Assembly: GCA_002633025.1 (NCBI GenBank)
Contig: NMRB01000120.1
Coordinates: 286,020-350,019 of the forward strand
Direction: 5' to 3'
From: Notospermus geniculatus
Taxonomy: Eukaryota > Nemertea > Pilidiophora > Heteronemertea > Lineidae
Length of the DNA stretch: 64,000 nucleotides
This document shows positions 21,578 to 34,800 of the stretch, piece after piece. How positions within the stretch are numbered: position 1 is the stretch's first letter; every line of letters begins with the position of its first letter. A program made the translations under genes and the position numbers. The notes beneath the pieces were generated by a model. That model made no database searches, was not told where the DNA came from, and saw only the letters and a list, made by a program, of their open reading frames with translations.

Positions 21578-22783
21578 GTGACCCTAACTGTAAGGTCCGG
21601 GTATCTGGTAGGCCGACCCGTTCGCCTATCGGTGGTGCCCCGAAATCGACGTTCGACCTCGTCAACACTTCCCCCGAATTTCACTAACTTGATATTATAG
21701 GCCTACACAGTTGGGTGTGCAGGAGATTCTAATCAGGCAAAGTTTCCACCAGATGGAAAGACGCCGGATCTCAATATAGGCCACTTCCTTGTTCAGATAT
21801 GCAAAGTGGGAATTCCACGCCATGGTCTGCAGTCAACCACGTGCCCGCGCGTTCCGTGTCCCTTGGCGGGAAAATTGTATATCGTTATCAGAAGGCAGGA
21901 TAGTTACAGTCTCTTAGTATAGATGGTTCTGCATGCGTCGGTCGGTCGGCAGTTGAGCGAAGTCGATCTGAGTAGGCCAGACACGAGGACACGCCGAAAA
22001 TTTTTGTCGCACACCACGAACCACGAATTGATATAAACGTGGCATGAATAGGTGGGCCTATATAGGCCTACACTTTCCTCCAGTTATTTTAAAAGAGAGG
22101 CGTTCAATTCTATCAAAGCCTACTGGTGTGAAAGTTCTTAATATTGCACTCCATCTTGAAAATAAGGCCTCTACCGGTAGGCCTACGGTTAGGCCTACTT
22201 TGGACCCCGGGACTTCGGACTACGCTCCACTCATAGCTAGGGATGTTGGTCCATTGGAACCCGGTGTGACTACAGAAATTTAAATCAGGCTTAAAAAAGA
22301 GATGAGTAGGCGACTTAGAAGACCATTCGAGAAGAAATTAACCTTTCAATAACAGACTCATCGAACTCGGATTTGCACTCGCTCATTGCCTTCACAGCGG
22401 TGTAACAGCGAAGAAAAGCCCCTGGGAAAAGATGTACTGCATCTTGGTATTGCTTGACGGATTAAAGGTGAGGTGCGTGGCAAAAGAATCCATCGTCCAC
22501 TAGCCCTCTCTGGGGCGCGTCTTTGGCTTGTTGTAGTTGGAGGCTTAGTGTAGATGGCAGCACCGATGGTAGATAGAAGCCACAATAAAATTGCCCGTTC
22601 CCAGGATATTTTCCCGGAGACCTTCTTTCCTTACGTACCGGTATCGGTAGCATTGGGAAGAAACTTGCCCCATTCGGGAGGTAATTTACATGTACGGTAC
22701 CTCAACGTCTGCATCATGGAATGTTTGGTCCAGGATTCGACTCTGGCCGACCCCTATCCTCCCCATCTCAGGCAGAGAACATG
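21578..22783. promoter_or_regulatory. LRRK1 upstream region
   Basis: CpG density is raised from about 21430 to 21660 and again at 21840-22010 compared with flanks, as expected around a promoter. An upstream short open frame starting at 21668 overlaps the LRRK1 start region in another frame, and a possible acceptor (CTTACAG) at about 21592 leaves open a further 5' UTR exon. No core motif is clear. Confidence 0.35.
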
Positions 22784-22975
22784 GGTTCTTAGCGCTTGTT
22801 CCGTTACCATAAATTTTGTGTGCGGTGACGAACGGAGCGAGCGCCAAGAAAATTTATTGTTACAATCTCTCATACTCTCAGGATGAATATCAGAGGTTCT
22901 TAGCGCTACACTCCTTCGTCAGTTGATGGTCAGTTTGTGTGCGATGACGAAGGACTGAGTGAGCGCTAAGAACCT
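22784..22975. mobile_element. Two adjacent small foldbacks (GGTTCTTAGCGC family)
   Basis: 22784-22850 and 22894-22975 share ends GGTTCTTAGCGC and a right end of the type GAGCGCTAAGAACC, plus an inner TGTGTGCG(G/A)TGACGAA block. They look like two diverged copies of one short inverted-repeat element. Non-coding. Confidence 0.6.
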
Positions 22976-23882
22976 ATGAAATCTCAGGATGATCCTCTCC
23001 ACGATTTTCCGTCCACTACCTGTATCAGCTACCAGCAGAGTCATTGGAACATCCAATAAAAGATGCCCGTCGTGTTGGCACCACCCAGTCGGCTACATGT
23101 AGTTCTCACACGGAAATCACCCTTATTGCAACCTTCATTGAGCAATTCACTAGGTGTAGGCCTACTTCCACTACGAAATTTATCCGTCCAGTGTCTCGTC
23201 GTTAATGTACAGGTGTGGAAGGAAAGATTGTCCCCAGGAAAAATTCCTAAGAACAAAGGATCCTATTGTTACGTTCTATTAATCTTTGGCAATTGGTTTC
23301 TAGCCAATTCGTCATTGGGAGATTTGAAGGAGACACCTTTTACAAGGGACATGGAAGATTTGAAGCAGACACCATTTACAGGAGACATTCGTAACTATTA
23401 CACTAATAAACAATTTATGGCTCTGGTGTCGGTCCTGTCCTTGCCTAGAGGAAAATCCATATCAGTGCCGCTCATGCCATCGAGTCCAAAAGCTGCCGAT
23501 GGACTGTACCGCCATAGTTCTACAGGAAAGAACAAGTAAAGACCAGGTGTTATTATAAAAGTTGAGCTCATCGCTCAGTTTAATCGTGGCCATCAGGTGC
23601 TCAAGTCAATTTAAACATCAATCATGCATTGATTCTGTTAACGGACTGACCGCCAATAAAGTCATAATAGTCAAGAGGAAATAATAGTCATACACATACA
23701 CAGTGCCAACGTACAATGTCACCTCTGCATCCTGCCATTAACACATCTAAAATAAAGACAATAATGCAATTTCCGAATTGTCAGGATGCACATTTTTATG
23801 GTGAAAACCATCCAATACAGCCAGACAGAATGACAAATACAATTCCAGAGGTATGCACTGTTTAGGCTTGTAACTGCACCGC
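22976..23882. other. Intergenic DNA between LRRK1 and ZNF609
   Basis: No recognised gene. A 158-codon open frame on the plus strand (23063-23539) has no detectable family or domain and I do not call it. Confidence 0.5.
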
Positions 23883-25823
23883 TTTATTCTGACATCATCT
23901 GTTTGCAGCATTCTGAACTCTGTGGGGCCTCCAAGAGTATTGATCCAATAGGAGCACAAAAATGCCAGTTTCCTCAGAGTTGGTTAAAGCAGCTCCACAA
24001 CTTAAAGATGATTACTATTGCTTCGGGTCTGAAAGTTACTTTTAAATCTAAGTTTAAAAAATCCACAGAAAGAGTGGGATGATGCATTTTTTACAACAGA
24101 TATCCAAAATTACACTAAGTTAAAATATATAGGCCTATCAATTTCCACAACAAATCTGCAGCATAGCAAACGATCAGTGTTGTCGTCAGTACATGTACAG
24201 TCTGATTTCAGAATGTAAAAGAAACAATTCAGAGCCAAGCAACAAGTACAACATTACAGCCTCTATAATCATTAGACAACACTGTTGGGTAATTTTCTTA
24301 CGATGAGGAAGAAAGGAAGTAGCGAGACAAAAGGACTGGCTACATGTATTACTAACCGATTTTTAAAATCAGGTTGATAAATGTATTAGGAGTACCCCTG
24401 CCAATCAGGAAACAAAATGTAAGGTCCAGTTTTAAGAAAGGATAAGAGAAATTTCATCTTTTACTTCAAATATTGATTGCAATCAAGGTAGGTGCAGGTA
24501 AGCCCACAGACCAAATTCACCACCGAACAGTCGGGATCTGTTAACAGTCTTGATTAAGTCCGTGGTTGAGGACTCGGCGTGTTCTGAAATCACAGAGCTA
24601 GAATGGACTTGTTGGACACAAATCAATGAAATGTAGAAAATAGATGACAAAACCAAGAACCACTAAGATTGGACATGGTTCCAGTGCTTGCTTCAAGACC
24701 AACATTTCATGTGCAACTACCTAGAGTTCTGTTTCCATTCTAATATGGCCATCTACAAATTGGCACAGGGAAAATGCCATGGACAATGACTACAACTCTG
24801 TATTGTTCATCACTTGTTCTGGGAACAGTTTATCCATGACCACCTTGCCATGCCGACATTCTTCAGTGGTTCTGGAAGGTCCATGAGTCTGGTCTGGATT
24901 AGATGTGTTGTTTCCCCACTTGAATAAAATGTGCATCCTGGCGAGTGCAATCTTGAGAGCAATACAGACTCCTGGTTGAAATTTGAATGGTGAACAGTTA
25001 AAAATAATCCATGTGTTCCAAACGACTGATAATGCAATAAAAGGTACAATGTATATCCAAATAATATTCCAATCTATAATCCCACAAGTATATATCCAAT
25101 AATATCCAGATAACTGTGATTTCCACTATTGATCAAAATTTTCCGAATATGACTATTCATGTTCTTGCATCCCAAGATGCGACAAGCAGAAGTGCAAACC
25201 ACCAAACAACAACCCCAAATCCATCACTGAAAACCACACATAAATTCTCATCTACTTCCATTAATTTTTTAGAAGTTTTTGCCAATATGGCTAAAATATT
25301 CTCTCCTTCAGACAAACTGTCCAAAGGCCCATCAAATGCGACTGATGACAGAGTATCCGACTTCGCGTCAACTGTGATTTGTATACCCCCCATAATCCTT
25401 GTGCGAACATAAAACCACATTTACATGCAGACTCTAAGATACATGTACAGCTAAAAAAACTTGCTGAGTAATAGAATCAGCATATCTTACATGTAAATCT
25501 ATGTCCAGAGGATGCGTGCTTAGCTTACAAAAACATATCCGCACTTAACTCATGATACATGTATCCGCTGCTGCCATTCTGTGTAAATTGACATACCAGA
25601 TACCAGTTAGTCCCATCACAGCACATTTAATCCTTGTCCGATCATGTTGAGCGAGGCAGGCAGCTGGTTCATTTATGAATATTATCCAATGAGCAAAATA
25701 TCCTAAATGACCATTTCTCCAGAAATGAAAAATTCGTCTTGAGCACATCCCCGGTATGATGTCATGGCTGTTGATTACCACATCGTCATGTGTCATTTTC
25801 CTGTATTAAAGCAAGAGTTGGCA
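23883..25823 (-). other. ZNF609: Probable ZNF609 3' UTR
   Basis: AT-rich, no convincing open frame. The first AATAAA I see on the minus strand below the stop is at 23883-23888. That would give a 1.9-kb 3' UTR, reasonable for this family; the end is inferred from the hexamer only. Confidence 0.4.
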
Positions 25824-25894
25824 TTACTGTTTTGGTACAAGTGGTTCAGTGCTGATAGACGACGCGGCCGCGACGGTACCAGATGCGATAATAG
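25824..25894 (-). CDS. ZNF609: ZNF609 terminal coding exon
   Basis: A 71-nt coding part after acceptor TTTTCAG at 25895. It joins in phase 1 to exon 4 (DPYSG) and reads [23 protein letters not shown], stop TAA at 25824-25826. The vertebrate proteins end in a similar STAIVASQQ-type segment, which supports this small exon over reading through the exon 4 donor (which would give KCKLASFP and stop). Confidence 0.82.
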
Positions 25895-28800
25895 CTGAAA
25901 AGGAATGTAGAGCAAGCCATGAGTCACTAAACTGTGATCTTTACAAATTACATGACTTTAGGAACTAATGTTTGGAAGCATTGGAGAATCGCATAAGCCA
26001 ATGGAGCTGAAAATACGATTCCTCGGCCAATGCAGTAACATTTACTTTCACCGTTTTACTTCTCAGTCCCTTTTTGACACCACACACGAACAGGTTCTAA
26101 GAGCAACTGAAAAGGCACAAAAAGCTAGGGAAAAGAAGCCAACTTACACTTACCACTGTACGGGTCGTACGGCGGTATGGGATATCCGCCGACTAGATGG
26201 GTATGATGATGTGTGTGGACATGTCTCTGAGGTGGCGGTGACTGGCGATATTCTCGTGGCTTTTGATTTGATGACATTGATGGTGATGACGACTCGGGAG
26301 GCTTTGAACTTGGTGACGAAACAGGTCGAGCCTTTTCCAATTCGTGGATTTTGTGCGAGCTGTAATAATGTGAGGCATGTTGCTGGAGTAGGTCAAGGGC
26401 CTTTGGCTGTTCACCAGGCCCCATCGGACTTGCTGCATTAGGTGATGAAAGAGCTGCAGACTTTTCCTTTTCTAAGTCCATGGGCGACACATATCGCATC
26501 GGGGGTGCAACTGGATGTACTGGGTAGCCAGCACCAGGTGGATAACCAATAATGCCATGTCGATACATCGAACTAGGATCATATGGAAACTGTGCATACG
26601 CCGCATGAGGTGACTGAAGATATCCCGCAGGAAGATACTGAGCATAATGGGCAGGCATCACACCTGCTGCTGACGGAGCGGCTGTTGATGGGACACCCTC
26701 AGTCTTCAGTTTTGGTGTCACACCAGGACTCCTCGAACGAACTTTATCATCCACATTCCTTGGTCGCTCAACTGACCGATTCCGTTCATCAGTCTTATCA
26801 CGATAGTTTTTGCTCCTCTCCCCCGCAAGATTAGGATCCTTTTTTGTTAAGTCACTTGGCGTCTGTTCCCTTTTAATACTAGGTGAATCTCGTGGTGAAC
26901 TTTTTTCGCCTTCTTTCACATGGTCGTACATCTTATTGTCTGATTTTTTGCCATCTCCTTTTGGCCCCTCCCCTCCTGTTCGCTGGCTGCCATCATCATG
27001 TCTTTGGTCATGTAACCTCTTTTGCTGGTACATGTAATACCGCTGCAGTTCCTCACGCTGACGTGCCATCAATGTATGTGGATCAAAAGCTTCTTGACCT
27101 GTCGGTGGCTTTGGTCGATTGTCCATCTGCGGCTTTAGTTCCATGTTCTCTTTTAGAATTTGTAAGTTCTCATTCTGTTTTTCTTTCAGAGTCATTTCAG
27201 TCTTTTCCTTTGCCTCAGGAATTGGACTGAGTTTTGGTTCTCGACTTTTCTGCAAGTTTTTGTTCTGATCACCAGTTACCATCGGACTAACAGCATTGAC
27301 AGGACGTGTCTTCTCGCCCTTACCAGGTTCAACCTGTGTAGGCTTTACTGCGATGGTAGCCTTGTCTTTATCAACTGTCTTTTCTCGTTCTTGTTTCAAC
27401 ATTTGTTCCTTGCGTAGTCGCTCCTGGTCTTCCATGAATTTTTCATGTTTTTCACGATAGACAGCATCAGAGTTCATCAAATGCATATGATATGCAGGGT
27501 CCATGTAACCGAATGCATTAAGATACTGGTACTGTGGATGGCCATACAGGGCTTGCGGCATCATCTTTTGTTGCTGTGATGTCACACGGTAATCACGTCC
27601 TGCTAACTGTGGACTTGACAACGGCTCCTTCTTTACGTCCTTTGCCTCCTCAGGCCGGTCGCTAGGTTTCATTACAGTCGCCGTTGGTTTATTTTCCTGA
27701 GTCTTTGAGCCATGTTGTTCGCTTGTGCTAGCAACAGGCGATGCTGTTGTGGATTGTGTCTGAGCTTGAGTCTGTGGTATGGTTGATATAAGATATGGCG
27801 ACTGACCATAGTAGGGGTACATGCCATATAACGATGAGTCAGTGTTATGCTCCCCACCAGGGGCCTCATTAGAAGATGGCTTGTCCTTTTGTTTCATATC
27901 AACTTCTGTATCTAAAGAGGGCGCTGAATCAGCTGCATCTGAGATATCAGAATATGCTGGGCTTTGGACACTCTCACTCCCGTGATCAGCAGCATCAGGT
28001 GTATTGACTTCCAATCTTGTATTTAGACTTAGACTAGTAGGTGGGGTCACATGATTTTGTTCTGTGCCAGGCTCCACTTTGATATCATGTTCTTTTAACA
28101 ATGGCAGCTTGGCTGCGTCTGATTGGAGTTTTTCATTTTCAGCACCATCTCCACTTTCGGGCACATTTGCCAAAACAGATTGTATCACAGATTTCAGTTC
28201 AGCTTTACTGTCTATAGCACTATCATCTTTGGCATCTGATGTTAATTCGCGAGGAGATTTGGGTCGTTCCTTCTCCTTGGATTTCTTTTTATGTTTTGGT
28301 TTCTTCTCCTTCATCGCCACCTGTGCAGGGTTGATTATGGACGGATCTCCCATGACAGCTGGCTTTGGCTGGATAGCTTTCAACGTCGGAGAGATCTGAG
28401 CGTGTGCAGTAACTGCCGTTAATGTGGAATGCGTTATTGGACCATTTGTTGTCAGTGTTAAAGTCTGTGGCGTAGTGGCAGGCACAATTGGCCTGGCAAC
28501 TGTTGATGGCTTTATCACCTTAGCTTTTTCAACCTTATCTACTTTCTTATTCTTTTTATCATCTTTCCCATCTCCCTTAGACTGCACTGGTAACGTGGCC
28601 ACCGTGGTGATTGGTACTGTGACAGCAGTCACTGTTGTCACAGAACAAGGTACTCCACCTGTTGTACCCAGTTCAGAAGTCACTTTCGGCAGAACACTTA
28701 TTCCACCTAAACGCCCCATGGCTCCACCTGAGATCTGATACACTTGTGATGTGACAGGAGCAGCACCTTTTTTCTCCCCCTCAGTGCTACTTTCATTCAA

Positions 28801-31800
28801 TTCTGATTCTCCCTTCTGGGATTTTTTATCCTCTGACACTGTGGATTCACTGGAAGCATCTTTCACTTTCTCATTTGAAGAATCTGACCTAGATTTTGAT
28901 TTTGATTCACTTTCTCTTGTAGTCCGTTTGACAGGAGTCTTATTCCCAGCATTTTGGTCCGAATTATTGGCAGTGACTGCAGGGGTAGCCGGCGTAGTGG
29001 GCCGACTGTCCCCAGAACTTGTGCTCTTTGTAGAGTCTTCTTTCTCATCAGATGTAGTGTTTGAGTGAGCATGACTTTGATGATATCTTAATCCATTGAT
29101 ATGGCGATACTTTTTGCTACAGTTTGGCTCAGGACACTGAATCAGAGCTCCAGTACTAACAGTTTGTTCGGTTGGCATGGAAGCAGAAGTTGGCGTGCTC
29201 CGTGAATTTGATCTATTCCGCTTTGAACTCCGATTCATTTCCTCATTCAATGATATATCCAACTCAGCAGGACGACCCTTCCTCTTGACCCCAGTAATTG
29301 GAGTAACATCCGACTTAGCAGGACTTGGGGGTGCCTGAAAATTGTTTGTTCCTCGGCGTCCCTTCCTCAGCTTCCTCTCCGTGTAGTTGCTCATGTCGTT
29401 CAGAGGAGCACTACTGCTGCCCCGGGCACCTCGTTTTCCACGACCCTTCGGTGTTCGAGCTTCGAAGTCACTTGTTGGTGAGTCACAAGTGAATCTGGAA
29501 AGAGAAAGACCAAAAGGTAAGGTTCACTGTCATCAAAATCCAGACAACAAAATACGATACATGAAGGAACTCCACTGAATGGGCATCAAATAAAGGGCTG
29601 TATCAAATAACATAGGCTACTGATTTTGCACTACATTGTCATGACATATTTACACAGTGTTGACACCTTTAAGTTAGGTGCAGATTGTGGCTATAGATGG
29701 CAGATCAAGCTTGCAAGCAGATGCTGTACTGTACTATTCATATCAGTTCATGCCTGTATCAGTACAGTCCCTAGGTTATGACTGCTGAATTTGCATACAT
29801 GTAACATGATAACACAAAAAACACATGTACATGGCCAGATGTTTTTAGTATGGCAATGAGCCATCCAAATTGGAAAATTTTTGAAGAAACATCCATCACA
29901 TGGTTGAAAAGAACATTTTCTCTGTAAATAAGTTGCGAGAATTTCTGGTTGAACATGTCCCTGCCTTTGCTCCGACTTGTCACTGAATGTGTAAGACCAT
30001 ACTAACCTGATAGGACCCGAGATTGACGTGGACAGTCCTATCAGAGGAGCAGGCAGGAAACAAATGAAATTCACACATGAAAAGTCCTACATACACTAGA
30101 CAGGCAGACAGATGTCATTATCATGATTGATTATGTCCATGTATCTTTCACTCTATAGGCCAGGTTTAGATTCTATGACAGAGTTCATGTGGAGTGGACA
30201 ATTAAAATGAAATGCTTCGGATTTTAGTGTCTCTTGCCATCCCTGTCTTTATGCAAATGCCTCAGCCGATCATTTTCATACCCACCTTGGAGGTGCCCAG
30301 TCATGCTTCGTGGAATCCATCAATGTCCCAACATACGTTTTTCCACGCCAGGTAACATTCACTACAAGCACACCTGCAATAAGATTGAAAATAAAATAAC
30401 CATTTTATGATGTCATTGAAATTGGCAACAGATGTTATTGAGTACATGTAGGAAAGCTATGAAAGCACTTCGTACTAAGTGAACCACACAGAATACACAG
30501 CATAAATGCTGTAACTGACACTGGAAACTGTTCGAGTCCTTAGCCTTTGCCTTGAATGCACAAGAACTTTGGAAGAATAGAATGGCTCAGAGAAAAGTAG
30601 AAATTTACCATTTTCAGTCTCCTGCCAGACAATACCCTCCAAACTGACACTTGTTCCAGGTTCACAGGGACCAAGACATTCAGGTTCTGTGATTGTTCCA
30701 ACAGATGTCTCTGTAGCCACATCATGACATGCCTGTGCCACTGTTGATGTCTCAGTGTTCTGGAATGGCGTAATAGTGCGGGGAGGAATTGTAACAGGAC
30801 TAGCACCAGGGGGAACTGCAGCGGAATCACTCTGAAATGACAAAATGTAAATACGAAGGTAACGAAGTGCAACAGAATGGGACACCGAGATCTCGGTAAT
30901 TCAACTCCTGCAACATACACACCGATGTTAGCAACACACCGATTTACCTTTTCTGTGAAGAAGTATGACAAATCGAAGCAAGTCTGTTCTAGCAACTATC
31001 TACCGAAGTTCATTTGTTAACACCACACCACACACATTTGTATTAGAAATATCTCTGACAAAGGAACAGAGGAACAAGTTTCCTACCTTCTCTAACTTTA
31101 TCTTTTTGACAGGAATACTAATCCGATCCTCCACTTTAGCATTGAATTCATACGGATCCAGTGCTGTCAGTGACACAGACTCTCGCTTAATCCCAAAGGG
31201 CAATTTGTCCGACTCTAATGAACTATTGCCAGATTCATTACTGTTACTACTGCCACTATGTAGTGGAAATCCATTTGCCATGTTCTGTGTCATTTCTGAA
31301 GATCGACTAGCCTTTTCCTTGGCCTTGTCCTTTTTATGTACTCCTCGTGTCCCTTTCATTGCTTTTTCCTTGGAGTCCCCTGGACTCTGTTTCTTATCCC
31401 CAGCAGGCAACAACGTACTAACACTTGTCTCTCCTATACTCGCCATTTTTTCATTTTTCACAATTTCGTGCTTAGTCTCAGATTTCGCACCTCCACTTTT
31501 ACGCTTTATTTTCATTTTTAACCCTTTATCCACTGTTGCCTGGTGTTCAATACCACTCATCTTGGGTGACGTCGTCTCGGGCTGCTGACCAGATATTGGA
31601 CTGGTGCTATTCCGCTCGAGATCAGCATCAAGATCAATGATCAGGTTGCCGACACCAAGTTCCCATTCATTTTCGTCATCATCAAATGACTGATTTGTGG
31701 ACTCCTTGAAGTTGGGGACCTGGCGGCTGGAGTCAGAGGCCACTGCACTACCGCTGTGGCCCTGCGTTGACTTTTCTCTCATTGGCCCCTAGTATGCTGT

Positions 31801-31827
31801 ATAACTTCATCAACACAATTTAAGAAC
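25824..31827 (-). CDS. ZNF609: ZNF608/ZNF609-type zinc finger transcription regulator (5 coding exons)
   Basis: Nuclear regulator related to vertebrate ZNF608/ZNF609 and fly scribbler/brakeless, which act as co-repressors and cohesin- or Integrator-linked regulators. Coding exons: 31087-31782, 30609-30831, 30286-30373, 26154-29494, 25824-25894; phases agree and the total is 4,419 nt (1,472 aa). Family landmarks in order: [20 protein letters not shown] (residues 38-57); [19 protein letters not shown] and [20 protein letters not shown] with [15 protein letters not shown] (about 285-345); one C2H2 finger [20 protein letters not shown] (about 456); [42 protein letters not shown]; a His-rich stretch; and a last exon reading [16 protein letters not shown] at 31782 has an in-frame stop just upstream in the same exon. 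Vertebrates have two paralogues, so this is probably the single pro-orthologue. Confidence 0.93.
26154..29494 (-). CDS. ZNF609: ZNF609 coding exon 4: C2H2 finger and long disordered region
   Basis: A 3,341-nt exon, starting after TTTCCAG at 29495 and ending at a GTAAGT donor at 26153. It encodes [23 protein letters not shown], a lone C2H2 finger (Cys-x4-Cys, His-x4-His type: CPEPNC...HQSHAH), then about 950 residues of low-complexity Lys/Ser/Thr/Pro-rich sequence. Islands of conservation with vertebrate ZNF608/609 include [19 protein letters not shown], a tyrosine-rich YPYYGQSPY and the C-terminal [12 protein letters not shown] charged stretch with [20 protein letters not shown] looks helical. 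A very large penultimate exon is also typical of the vertebrate genes. Confidence 0.93.
30286..30831 (-). CDS. ZNF609: ZNF609 coding exons 2-3 (conserved [11 protein letters not shown] / [10 protein letters not shown] module)
   Basis: Exon 2 (30609-30831, 223 nt) ends ...IVWQETENG, exon 3 (30286-30373, 88 nt) continues [29 protein letters not shown]. Together they encode the most conserved part of the family, likely a folded module of beta strands. Exon 2 also has a Ser/Pro/Thr-rich start ([20 protein letters not shown]). Acceptors and donors are canonical: TTTCAG at 30832, GTAAAT at 30608, TTGCAG at 30374, GTGGGT at 30285. Confidence 0.92.
31087..31827 (-). CDS. ZNF609: ZNF609 start-codon exon (first coding exon, with 5' UTR part)
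   Basis: The exon begins after a strong acceptor (T-rich tract then GCAG) at 31828, has 45 nt of 5' UTR, an in-frame TAG nine bases before the ATG at 31782, and ends at 31087 with AAG then GTAGGA, phase 0. It encodes 232 residues including the acidic, highly conserved [11 protein letters not shown] block and a Lys/Ser-rich, probably disordered tail. Its total length of 741 nt is a multiple of three. Because it starts at a splice acceptor, at least one non-coding exon lies upstream. In vertebrates the equivalent exon 2 of ZNF609 also contains the start codon and forms an abundant circular RNA. Confidence 0.88.
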
Positions 31828-34800
31828 CTGCAAAAAAACAAAATGAAATTGCTTACTTTCACAAAAGTTCTGAGGTACACACATATCTACATTCAACTGA
31901 AGGCAGACGATGATACTCCTTGAAAATTTAACATGAAACAGAGGACTGTTAACATAAAACAGAGGAGAAGCCCACGTCGTCATACTCCTGAAACTGCAAA
32001 AAGACATCTTTGGAAACTAATATAATAGGCATATGTAGCCAGAGAATCCATCACAAGTGCAGTGAATACCGGTACTCAAAGACCAGTTTGCCCTATTCAC
32101 TGACACATATAGTGTCCCTCACTATCACCAGGTGGGGCAATATAACATTGTGTGTGTGCTGTAATCGGTTCATTACCCCAGAACCAAACAAGCCAAGTAC
32201 TCCGTGATCTTTAGTGAATAGTGCTTACTCAAGTGGAGCGAAGAAAATGTTGAGAATCAATCGCATGACTCTCCTTTTGCTGGTTTGGTTTATACAATAC
32301 AAGGCTCTCTGAACAATGACAATACTAGGAAAATCAAGGCGTGAATAAGCCCCTGTTATTTACATTTTCTGCAATGTATTGAAACAATGAATCTGTCTAT
32401 AACTAAACCTCTAAAATTACTAGTTGGTGGCTTTACACACATGTATGTTCATTCGGAGAATATCCATGCCAAATGACCAAGATTTAGTTAATCCAATCCT
32501 ATTCCTACATGTACTTTTATTATTTTCTCCCTTTTGCTGCATTTTATCTGGCAATAGAATACAAAGTTAGTGAAGGTATAGGTTGATTATTCTAAGTTTG
32601 AGTTTTACAGACAGAGTTCTTCCTATAGGAGCCAAAAAAGGGAACGCTATGCTTAATGTGGCACTAAAATAGCAGCTGAACAGTGCACACAAAAGGGACC
32701 AACAACACACCTGACAAAGCGCTATTTCTAACACCATATTTTTTTAAAAATATCTTGAAAGATAAGGGAAAGAGGATAGCATTGAGAACATAACTGATGA
32801 AATGAACTGTAGACACCCTCAGGTATAATTTTCCATAAGCCTACAGCTTTATGAACTTTATGGTGTTTCTACTGTTCAGGTTCAACCCACAGGAACAGGA
32901 TATCCATCATCTTGATATCTTGATAACCCATCTGCAACAAAAGAATTTTACCAACCGCCAACAAAGACTCTAACCACAATAAGTGCAATAGAGACCAATC
33001 CAAACTTGGGACGTGTAAAAATGCACAAAAATCCAGAACTGCTTATAACCAATGGAATGTAACAACACCTTTCACACATACACATTCAATAGTATAGGGT
33101 TGCTCCATTATGCTCTTATCCGAACACCATGGCATAAATTCCATACACTACTTACACTGCGAACATGAAAATGGCATGACTAATCCACAAACCCACATGT
33201 ACACAGTACCAGTACAGAAAGTATTGGTCTATTGAGTGTTCTGCACTTGTTGGCAATAAAAATAACTAGACTGTACTGAGGCGCCACTCAGTGGTGGTAC
33301 CCAACACATTACTTGATACAATGTAATCCACAACATGGTGCACAACAAAGAACATAACATCCAAAATGTGCAAATACAGATCCAAAATGAGTAATATGCA
33401 ATCCTAACCGTTTATGTAGCATATCCCTTTCATAAAATCCAATGTTGCAGTTGTAGTATTTTTGCAAGAGATTCCTGTGATACCATCTGACCTCTTTGCT
33501 GGTTCAGCACCATCTGCTCGTGGAAGGATTCAACAGCCAATGGCTGAACATGGACCGAACCATTATTCCAAGGGGTATAGATCTATGCCTCCTTCTCTTT
33601 GTCACTTCACTGATTGTGAATATGGCAAGTTGTAGAGTACCTTTAGTGAGTAAATGTGTGTATTTAGTTCTTACACACAATGGGGGTCTGCACATACAGT
33701 AATTACTGGCTATTTGCAGAATTGTAGCTATATAATATAACTGGCCCATTTAGTTACTTGTTATCCTTGTAATGTTCACTGGCGATGCATTGTGTCTACA
33801 GTCACAAAACATGCATGGCTTTGCCTGGGTCCTTTGTGACTAGGGATGAGGAAATGCTCTCTTTTGCCTAGCACAAATTGCAAATTATATTTTACAGCTT
33901 ATCCAATTGGTGCCATTTGGCTGTTGAATAAAGCTGAAGAGAAGGAGCTGCAAATCACCGGCACTCTCCTTGGCTTTAGCAGCTGACGTGTTCTTTGAAT
34001 GACCTGATCCTCTGATTCAGGTAATATTTGGTGAAAACATGGAGATGTTGCCAAAGAAGTAGACAACCAACATGGGTCTTGCATCCAAGTCAAGTGATGC
34101 CAAGTCAAGGAAATTCAAAACAATAGGCATGGTTCATAAAGTATCATCGCAGAAGCTGGCTCACAATGGGCAATTCACCATTATTTGTTTCCTCTCAGCT
34201 TACGTTGGGACCAATGACATGAACAACTGCTCGCAGTAGAGTTGCCCATTGAGAGCCATCTTTGGGTGAGCGAACTCTCCCGTGGAGAGGCACCAATAGC
34301 CTATACCAAAAATATATAGGCCTACATATTTTTGCGTACACCTGGGAACTGTACTTGCACAGAAACATAAGAAACAGAATTTGTAAAAATCAAAATTTGA
34401 TGTGTAGGCCTACAGCAACAAATGGATGATTTTTTAAGTTGACCAAAATATACCTATTGTGCACTGCAGATAATACTGCAGATAAAATATTCACCATTCA
34501 ATTGACAGCTGCATGTGTCATTAGTGGTGAAAAGGTGGGAAATTAGTCAAGCAGGGAAAAGCCACTCAAGCCATTAGCATTCTCCAATAGGAATCGGCTC
34601 ATGCTTTGCATGCTAATTATATTATCCATGGTGTAAGTTTAAAGGGACAATACTAGTATCTCTGCCAGCAAAAATTTGCCTATCAATATGATACTGGCCA
34701 TTTCACCACTGAAAGAATTGGATTGACTACTTATTGAAGTCTGTGGATATGCCTGTAAGGCCTACCCCACAGCTGACACCATCAGGATGGACTGATGAAG

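Noticed and set aside
23063-23539. 158-codon open frame on the plus strand between the two genes
   Set aside because: No recognisable domain, low-complexity start, no splice or promoter support; likely chance.
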